A stretch of 64,000 bases of DNA from Cryptomeria japonica (taxonomy: Eukaryota > Streptophyta > Pinopsida > Cupressales > Cupressaceae). The stretch covers positions 823,788,397-823,852,396 of the forward strand of contig NC_081411.1 in assembly GCF_030272615.1 (NCBI RefSeq), read 5' to 3'. Position 1 is the stretch's first letter. Each line of letters begins with the position of its first letter. Under the pieces are notes generated by a model. The model was not told where the DNA came from, made no database searches, and was given only the letters and a program-made list of their open reading frames with translations. The position numbers and the translations under genes are program-made. This document shows, piece by piece, positions 56,518-64,000 of the stretch.

Positions 56518-59500
56518 ATGGCGCCAAAAATCCAAGACCCTGTAGTTGTCCAAAATGTGGAGAAGCCCTCCTTGAAATATTCTCTAACTCCTAAAGTTTC
56601 TTCAGAACTGGATGATAAAACTGCATTTTCACTCATCCCGGATCGAGTCTTGTTAGTGGAAGATGTCAGATTCTTTACCAAATGCCATGTTGAGGAACTT
56701 GGTCATGTAGAGATTAGTGACACATATGATGAACTATGCACTGATGGCAAACTGGATAGCAAATTTGAGCATATCAAAATCAAGGGATTAACTGAAGCCC
56801 TAGTCTATCCCCGTGTGTTCAAACCCCAGTGGGTTAAGTTTGTATTGAGAAGAGTACATGATGATTTCATGTGGCTACAAGAGCAACCATTCAAGATCAC
56901 GAAGGAAGTCATTCACCTAATCACCGGATATCCCATCTACGATCATGCTCGTGCACAGAAAATGATATCACAAAAGGAGCTAATTAGTCTAACCGGAGTA
57001 GAATCTGATTACCGAGGATTGAAATTGAATAATGTCACTGATGCTGAACTAAAATTTGCAATCAGAGTTATTGGTTACTGTTTCTTCCAATCTGCAAGGG
57101 AAAATAGTGTACCATGTGCTGCAGTGGACCTGGCCTACAAAATAGTGAAGAAGGGAATGAAAGTAGACTTATGTGAAGTGCTACTAAAGAACTTGTTTGA
57201 GAACCTGAACACAATAAGGAAGCTGAAGAAGAACAACTCGGCAAACACACTAAAGTTCGGTTCACTACTTGTATGTATGTTTTTCTATTTTGAGAAGTTC
57301 TTTCCCTTGGTCGGTAAAGTAGTATGGGAGCTACACCGACCTATCAACGATCAGATCAATGACTACATCAAGAAGTTAGGAGATAACTTTAATGATATCA
57401 TGGATGATTACTTCAGCAAATTCCAAGAGAAAATGCACAATAGGTACAGGATCCCACCACAACTGGTCGAAAAATACAAGGACAATATATGTTTTGAAGT
57501 CAACACTGATTATTGCTATGTAAATGTTGTCGAACCAAGGACTCAATCATTGCAACCAATGGGTTATGAGATTGATTATGATATTACACAACAACAAATT
57601 GATGCCTATCTATCATTGCCAAGGCATGCAACTGAACTAAGGTATGGAACCTATGAAGAGGTGAAGGAGAAAGTAAAAATGAGCATTGTAGTTCCTAAGG
57701 CTACAAGAAAAGCTACAAAGATGATAAAGGCTTTATCTAAGAAATTTGGAGAAGAATCCTCCTCTACACCCATCAAAGGCAATCTTGCCATTACCAAAGA
57801 TGAATCAGAAGCACAGGAGGCTACAATAACATTGAGCACAGAGTTGCCAAAGGGTAAAGTTTGGAAAAGAAAGAAACATGACATCACAAAGGCCTTACCG
57901 ACTCCACCAACAAAGAAACCCAACACTAGAGCATCAACTGCATCATCGAGTAAGAAACAAAAGACTGTTGCCACTCCTAAGGTAACCAAAACTTATAAGA
58001 AATCTACTTGGAGACTCATTTTGGCAAAAGAGTTGAGTGATACAGAGTCTGATGATGCAAACAAATTCCAGATTGTGAAAAGAAAAAAGGGAAACATTCA
58101 TAGTGTTGAAATTTTTTGTGCCAATCTTAAAGAATATGGTGGATTTGCAAGATTTAGATATGTTAAGTATGAGACTAGGAATAATGATGGGAAATGACAG
58201 ATTGAAGAAGCTGTCATATGTACACTTCTGAAGTTTTGGTTAGCACCATTAGAACTAGAAAAGTCACTTCCGAGTGAACTCTACTCACATATTGATAACA
58301 GATGGAAATATGCAATGGATTCAGAGAGACAAATAAGAGAAAGAAGTCTAGTCCATCTATTTTCTGACATGTCCGTAGCTGAAATCAAGGAGCATTTGTC
58401 CACATACAATTCTAAATTTCTTGTGAAACAGAGAGCCTTAAAATTGATGAATGGGCTATACATTGATGTGGAAAATGAGACTAAAGCCAAGTGGCAGGAG
58501 ATCTTCAAACAAAAGGATGTCGGTGAACAATCTCAAATTGAAATTGTTGATGTCACGGAGCAAGATCCAGATGTCACCGAGCAAGGTCCAGACTCGGTTG
58601 ACACTATACAAATTGATGAAGATGTAATGGATGAAGCAGCACCAGAGCAGGAAATGATTGAATACACTACTTATGCAAAACTTGTCTCTAGTGAATCTAT
58701 CTTAGAACAAGTTCAGCCTTATTCACTGGTGAAGCCACCAGTCTCAACCGAAGCTCCCAAGGACACCGAGCAAGCTACTGAAGGTAACAAATCTGAAGTT
58801 GCAGGTGATACAACCAAAGATCAGACATCTCAAGCACAGATAAGCATTGCAACTATTACAACTGAGACCCCTAGCACCGAGCCACCCAAAGACACTGCAA
58901 TAGCTATAGGAACAGACCAAAGTGTTGCATCTACCAAGCAACCTACTGAGGGTCAGCAAGCCTCACAAGCACTTGTCTTAGTGCCACAGACCAAAGGAAA
59001 ATAAAAGAAGGTGAGAAAGCATGGTTTTAAATTTGACTTATCTAAACTGATCATGTTTCCCAATGTAGACATTTCCAAATTGAAAGGGCAAGCACTCACT
59101 GAATTCCGTGAACTATGCAAAGCAAAGGCCAAACAGGAGAAGCAACTGGCCATATAGAAAAATAATAAAGTACTTCAGAAGGTTAGGACACTACTAATAG
59201 ATATGCTACCATCAACAACAGTGTCAACCGATGCAGCCATCCATATTCATTTGGATGAACTCCTCAATCAGATTGAAACATCTGGAGTTGATGCATTTGA
59301 GTACTTAAGCAAGCTCAAGGATAAAGAGATTACAACAAAAATGATAGAGGAAGTACAAAAATCAATTGTTGTTGGCAAGGTAAAACTTGTCAAATTCATT
59401 GCTGAGTTGTCCCCTCAACTCAAGCACATTCTTTATTTATTCTAGAAATTGTGTACATTTTCTTTATTTATTAAAGATATCAAAAATAAAACTGATGCAA

Positions 59501-59835
59501 TTGAGAAAGAGATCACCGATCTCTCATCTAAGTTGACCACTGAGCCTAATTCAGTTCAGAACTTTTACAAAATGCTACAACAGCTCACGGCTCAACAGTT
59601 AGAACTAAGGAATGAAGAGCATAAAATTAGGATGGATATAATGACCCTTGAAACATTATTCCTTCCTCATCTCTCATCAGTACAGGAACAACTCAACCGA
59701 GCTACACACTTATCAACTACACAAGAGGGAAGCACTCTTGATGGCTTGATATCACTATTATCTAATATTCAAGCACAAAACTCATTAATGGAAAGTGTCA
59801 AGGACTCACTCTCAGTCACCCTCACCAATGCCTAA
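56518..59835 (+). pseudogene. ORF2 of element N: unknown 1,106-codon protein
   Basis: ATG 56518 to TAA 59833, one frame throughout, with only four internal stops: TGA 58195, TAA 59002, TAG 59155 and TAG 59443. Residues 1-400 form a folded-looking domain (DDFMWLQEQPFKITKEVI, VTDAELKFAIRVIGYCF, LLVCMFFYFEKFFPLVG, DDYFSKFQEKMHNRYR). Residues 400-520 are Lys/Thr-rich with nuclear-signal-like clusters (KVWKRKKHD, KKPNTR, SSKKQK). Residues 600-830 are acidic and Thr/Pro-rich. The last 200 are helical (ITDLSSKL, LTAQQLELRNEEHKIRMD). I see no RT, integrase, RNase H, protease or envelope signature and no membrane segment. ORF2 of B is a diverged homologue of the same length. Loosely, the N-terminal domain recalls plant transposon-associated or Sirevirus env-like ORFs, but I cannot claim homology. 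Confidence 0.82.
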
Positions 59836-60241
59836 ACCAAGTATAAGACTATTTTTGATCAGTTACCGCCTCTAGATGGAAATTAAGTTTTTAATGTTTG
59901 TCAAAAAGGGGGAGTAATATTATGATACTAGAAAGAGGAAAGCCCGGCAAAGGGGGAGTAATTCTACATTTGGAGAGTAATACAGTTTTGTTAACACAAT
60001 TTTGAGTATTGTATACAAGGGGAGTATACCGAGCAGAATATACAGAGCATTTAGAGCACACAAGTACAAAACAGAACCGAACATGCAAAATTCAAAGTTA
60101 TATACATAATAATGATAAGGGGAGTATATCTGCATATACTATTTTTTTGAGTTTGTATATATTGTGAAGTATATTGTTTTTGAGTTATGACTTTGTAAGT
60201 AGTTTTTGTCAAACATCTCAACTAATGTCAAAAGGGGAGAT
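59836..60241 (+). promoter_or_regulatory. 3' tail of N with five polypurine tracts
   Basis: AAAAAGGGGGAGTAAT near 59905, CAAAGGGGGAGTAATT near 59949, ACAAGGGGAGTATA near 60017, ATAAGGGGAGTATA near 60116 and AAAAGGGGAGAT at 60229-60241, the last directly before the LTR. No gene. Confidence 0.8.
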
Positions 60242-61406
60242 TGTTACTACTTATCAAATTGTCATTAGTTTCATATCCAAAGTCATACTATATTCTAGTC
60301 AGTTAGTATTATCGAATCATGCAATCGGTAGACACAGAGAAGTCAGTATGAACAGTCTAGTTGGTTACAGAAGAAAGCAGTCACAAAATACAGTATTCAC
60401 TGAGCTGTTTACTGAGTAAAGTTTCATGGCTACCGAGTGGTAAAGTTAACTCACCGAGTTGATATTCACCGAGTGAAATGTTTTACTAGATACATTGAAC
60501 CTGGACATGCACATGAAAACATGTTACAAGATCAAGGCACATCTAACCGTTTTTGCATTGGAAATTGTATTAGGAGATTGTGTATGATTACAAGGTCAAT
60601 CTAACCAATGAGATATTTTGTTTAGTTATTCATTCGAAGAATCTTTTTGTAAGATCAAAGCAATGAATTAAATCACCGCTGTAAGAGATCTATTTATACA
60701 GTATGATTCTAGGGTTATAAAGGGGGAATGTGTGTGTGTATGCATGAAGGAAGACTATTACAGAGACACAAAGTGGTCACCGAGAAGGTTAGCGGTGAAT
60801 AGTCGAAGAACAGAGTAAATAGAAGGGTTTATCGAGTTTCATTATGGGTTACCGAGGTATGCTACAAGCTAGTTAATCTTATTCAGAGCACATAGAATCT
60901 GCTTTAGCATTTCAGATGTAAAGTTGTAGATATTTGTAATGATTTTATTGTAAAATTTTGAAGTTGTAAGAGAAACATTTAACAAGGTAAAAGACTGTAA
61001 CCAAGTCTATAAATTGTAAATCCTTTAACTAGGTGCAACATTTATATAGTGTTGTAAAATCCTTTAGTAAGGTAGATCTAACTGATCTTGATACTCCTAA
61101 CAGGGTAAGCTATCAGAAATAGCTGAATGTAGCTCTAACTGAGCATTCTTTATTATTGCAGTAGTGAAGTTGTGGGTGCCATCCCCACTGCATTTTTTCT
61201 CTCTAACCAAGGGTTTCTGCGTGACCAAAATATATGTGTTATGGAGTGAATCATGTATGATTGTTATCTGTTGATTTTAGTTTTATTTTATGTTACTACA
61301 CTATTCTGTTTATGCATAACAGTAAGGGTATTATCAAAGAAAAGTTTTGGAGTACTGATTCACCCCTCCCCTCTCAGTACATCAGCTTTCCATATTGGGC
61401 CTATCA
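60242..61406 (+). mobile_element. 3' LTR of element N
   Basis: 1,165 bp, TGTTACTACTTATC to GGGCCTATCA, partner of 53415-54578. The whole element is 53415-61406 (7,992 bp) and lies in the deleted gag region of K. The small ORF at 60174-60419 is chance reading across the border. Confidence 0.93.
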
Positions 61407-61531
61407 CCCCTAACACCCATTCCTTTCCATAGAACACACATTCCTTTCCATATCCTGTAATTTATTCCATCAAGCTTAGGGATTTCTTTTCTAAAAATAG
61501 TTGTCGGTGGATTTGAAGTGTTAACTACCAT
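61407..61531 (-). pseudogene. Element K gag, N-terminal remnant
   Basis: ATG at 61531 (MVVNTSNPPTTIFRKEIPKL), then DGINYRIW, the usual start of a copia Gag. At about 61455 the reading jumps to a tandem pair of TATGGAAAGGAATG.GTGTT, which belongs to the KEWVFYA region far downstream. The gag core and zinc knuckle are deleted. Element N begins at 61406. Confidence 0.8.
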
Positions 61532-61576
61532 AGGATCTACCTCAAGTGGTTAAACTTTTACAAAAGAGGACCAAAT

Positions 61577-61587
61577 CTCTGATACCA
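61577..61587 (-). promoter_or_regulatory. Primer binding site of element K
   Basis: The minus strand reads TGGTATCAGAG, with A instead of C at the next position. Confidence 0.88.
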
Positions 61588-61589
61588 AT

Positions 61590-62862
61590 TGTTAGGATAA
61601 CCAGTGAACAATTGAGAAGGGGGGGGGGTGAATCAGTTGTTAACAGATTATAACATTTAATCTACTTAATAAACTTTAACTAGATTAAGTACCGATAAAG
61701 AGGAAACATATATCCATAAGCAATAAAACTTAACAATGAAATAGATAATCAACAAAATGCAACCATACTACATAACACCATGATTTGTACATGGAAAACT
61801 AGGAAAGGGAAAAATGATGGTGGGAAGCCTACCCACAGTCAAATGATACTTTTGCATAAAGCATGTGATACAATGAAGGGCCTACACATGCAGGAAGGCA
61901 CACATCCTAGAGCGTACTGGTCATTACAAAAGAGTCTCACTGACTAGAGAGGTTAAAACTGCCTCAAGATAAATGGACAACAATCCAATAGAATGAACTG
62001 CCAGAGATAGCATCTACCATGCCTAATTATAGTCTCGGTTAAGCTCAATACCGAAGGCCTTTGACCTCTTCCTTAATCCCAATTCGATCCTCAATGATTG
62101 ACCTAATCCTTTGCCTGAATGATATTACAATATTTGTACATTACATTCCATACATTTCCCTTGCCACAATCTACAATGAAATCTTACATTCATTTATACC
62201 AACCCTAAGGCCTAAACCAATTAGGTCGGCCACCTAAAAGATATTACAATAGGATCATTACATAAATCTATATTGCAATGATATGCCATGTCGGCTTAAG
62301 ACCAAAACAATAATAACCAATCCATTAAACATCCTGAAACATCCCGGTAACATGTAGAGTACACGTTAGCATGATACTGGTCCATAACCTAGATAGGTAC
62401 CATACCTATTCTGGGTCCACCATGCCAAAGAAATGTCTTCAAGTAGTTGAAGCACGATCAAAGAACATCTTCAGCATCCTGAAATCCATCTAGAAGCTGC
62501 ACCAACATCACTTATGCATCCTGTCAAGATTCCTCAGTGAAAGCTCTGCCGGTAAAAACCTTAAACCAATGCCAACAAGGGTTTACTAGAGTGGATGATA
62601 GCATCCGATTACCAAGTCAATACCAACTAATCAAAACATGCTCCAGGAACATGCATCACATTCCATACATCCAAACATGTTGGAAGTGTCCAACAGTTAG
62701 TCTCTTCTGCTGGTAACACTAGATCTTCTACCGGTAACCAAAACCTGTATGCCGGTAGCAAGCCATAACAACTAGTACCGGTAACCAACCATAACAGCTA
62801 GTGTCGAGATCAATGAAAAAACATCAATGCAACACATAATCAATTCGTCCATAATGCCAACA
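61590..62862 (-). mobile_element. 5' LTR of copia element K
   Basis: 1,273 bp, minus orientation; plus-order ends TGTTAGGATAACC and ATAATGCCAACA. It contains the C-run end motif (61617-61640 on this strand), the hairpin (61878-61899) and ACCGGT/GCCGGT sites at 62735-62785. It pairs with the truncated copy at 47528-48333. To its right the LTR of L resumes in the middle, so K is inserted in L. Confidence 0.92.
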
Positions 62863-63784
62863 AGTTTTGGTCTAGAGATCTTTGATGAATTGTAGAAGTA
62901 GTGTTGGCGCAGCTTCTGATGGAGTTTCAGGATGCTGTTGGTGATCATATTCGAGACTTGGCATTTGGAGATCATTGTTGAAGTGTGTGGACCTATACTT
63001 GGTCCCGATTGATCTAGGTTATGGACCAACTTTAATGAAATGTATGGATAGGACCTATTGATTTATTTCCAAATGTCTTATGTGTTGATATTACTTGTTT
63101 GGTCTAAGGTTGACATGGTTTGTAATTATGTTATCGGTTTATTATCTGGAGGTCAACCTGATTGTTTATGGTCAAGGGTTTGTATAAATAGATGTAAGAT
63201 CTCATTGTAGATCATCATGGTTAATGTAAGAGGTCATGGTCAAGGAAAGTAATGTGTGAATAATGAAATATCATTAAGTAGAGAAGTTGGTCAATCATTG
63301 GAGATTGAATTGGGTTTATGTAAGAGGATTTAGTCCTTCGGTATTGAACTTAACCGAAACTGTACTCTGGCATAGGAGATGCTATCTTTTGCAGTTCAAC
63401 ACTTCTCTAGATTGTAGTATGGATTTATATGTAGTCAGTGAGGCTCCTTTTGTGATGAGTAGTGTTCTCTAGGCTATTGGCCTTCCTGCAAGTGAAAGCC
63501 TCTTCATTGTAATTCACATACTTACTGCAAAAGTATTATTTGACTATGGGTAGGCTTCCCACCATGGTTTTTCCCTTTACCAGATTTTCCACGTACAAAT
63601 CTTTGTGTTGTGTGAATGACTTTTATTCTATGATTATTGTTTATGCTTAATTGATTAACTGCTATTCCAGTATTATGGTTTTGGGTTTTGGTATTAAAGT
63701 TTAAATTCCTAATGCTTCCAGCAATCTGTGATAACTGATTTACCCCCCTCTCAGTTGTCTTTTGGTTATTTGAACTATCTAACA
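62863..63784 (+). mobile_element. LTR L (F family), right part
   Basis: 922 bp matching LTR F from GTTTTGGTCTAGAGATC onward; its left part was displaced by K and is not found in the window. It has TATAAATA at 63183-63190 and the hairpin (63479-63501), and ends GAACTATCTAACA. No primer site follows, so it is a 3' LTR or solo LTR. Confidence 0.88.
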
Positions 63785-64000
63785 GATCTTGCATGTAGGA
63801 TACAACAATGATATAAAGTAAGCCCAACCTACCACATAGCATGCGTGCGACCCATGGATTTTTCTTAGTGGCCTGATTGGACGACCATGTTTTAAAGTTT
63901 CATTGAGCCCTTTGGAGCACTACGTTGAGAGATCTCATGCATCCATCTTTGCATGAATATTTCCAATCAATGATTAATTTTCAAACTTTTAGGGGCCATT
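63785..64000 (-). repeat. Dispersed repeat, inverted copy of 19.0-19.2 kb
   Basis: The segment 63822-63945 read on the minus strand matches 19039-19160: GGATGCATGAGATCT, AAAGGGCTCAA, TTTAAAACATG, AATCCATGG and ATGTGGTAGG in the same order and spacing. No coding sequence is visible. Its parent element is unknown; it continues past the window end. Confidence 0.7.

Noticed and set aside
56518-59835. ORF2 of N as a degraded copia pol
   Set aside because: The frame is nearly open over 1,106 codons and none of the protease, integrase DDE, FVDD or RNase H motifs that are easily seen in neighbours occur in it.
1-64000. Host protein-coding genes
   Set aside because: Every frame that reads like protein can be placed in a retroelement or in an unassigned but repeat-flanked ORF. 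No intron-exon gene structure was recognisable.

Overview
This window looks like an intergenic retrotransposon nest from a large plant nuclear genome; a conifer or other gymnosperm is the most likely source. That rests on the AT-rich sequence, the complete lack of a recognisable host gene, tRNA or rRNA, and at least ten nested, diverged LTR retrotransposons with many in-frame stops. Species cannot be told from the sequence. Most copia-type elements carry signals that I associate with the Sirevirus lineage: LTRs opening TGTTGGCA, a C-run motif near the LTR end (CTGATTCACCCCCC.CTCAG), an initiator-Met primer site (TGGTATCAGAGC), repeated ACCGGT palindromes, and several polypurine tracts before the 3' LTR. 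All element letters (A to N) are mine.

Layout. 1-3748: 3' part and 3' LTR of a gypsy-type element A (+), which interrupts the gag of element B. 3749-8668: element B (+), a gag remnant, a long unknown ORF2 and an LTR, with no polymerase. B sits inside the 3' LTR of copia element C (-, 8669-13862), which has a B-like gag but only scraps of pol. 13863-17784: gypsy element D (-). 17790-18578: solo LTR E. 18584-21302: unclassified repeat DNA with a broken minus-strand ORF of about 350 codons. 21309-22856: solo LTR J. 22857-23813: palindromes and a 75-bp tandem array. 23814-41777: copia element F (+), with copia G (24488-29980) inserted in its 5' LTR and copia H (33487-40795) inserted in its reverse transcriptase. 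41787-47527: gypsy I (-), in the odd order RNase H-integrase-chromodomain-LTR-gag-protease-RT, around a single LTR. 47528-62862: copia K (-), split by solo gypsy LTR M (51850-53402) and by element N (53415-61406). K itself sits in LTR L (62863-63784). The last 216 bases repeat a sequence also present near 19.1 kb.

The most interesting item is element N together with its broken relative B. Both are LTR elements with a standard primer site, polypurine tracts and LTRs, but they encode only a coiled-coil/zinc-knuckle Gag and one very long second ORF (1,106 codon positions in N, about 1,103 in B). ORF2 has no reverse transcriptase, integrase, protease or RNase H motif. The ORF2 copies are clearly related yet strongly diverged, while keeping the same length and position. 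They look like TR-GAG-type non-autonomous elements that use Sirevirus machinery supplied in trans and carry an extra protein of unknown role. No copy in the window is intact: every polyprotein has stops or frameshifts.
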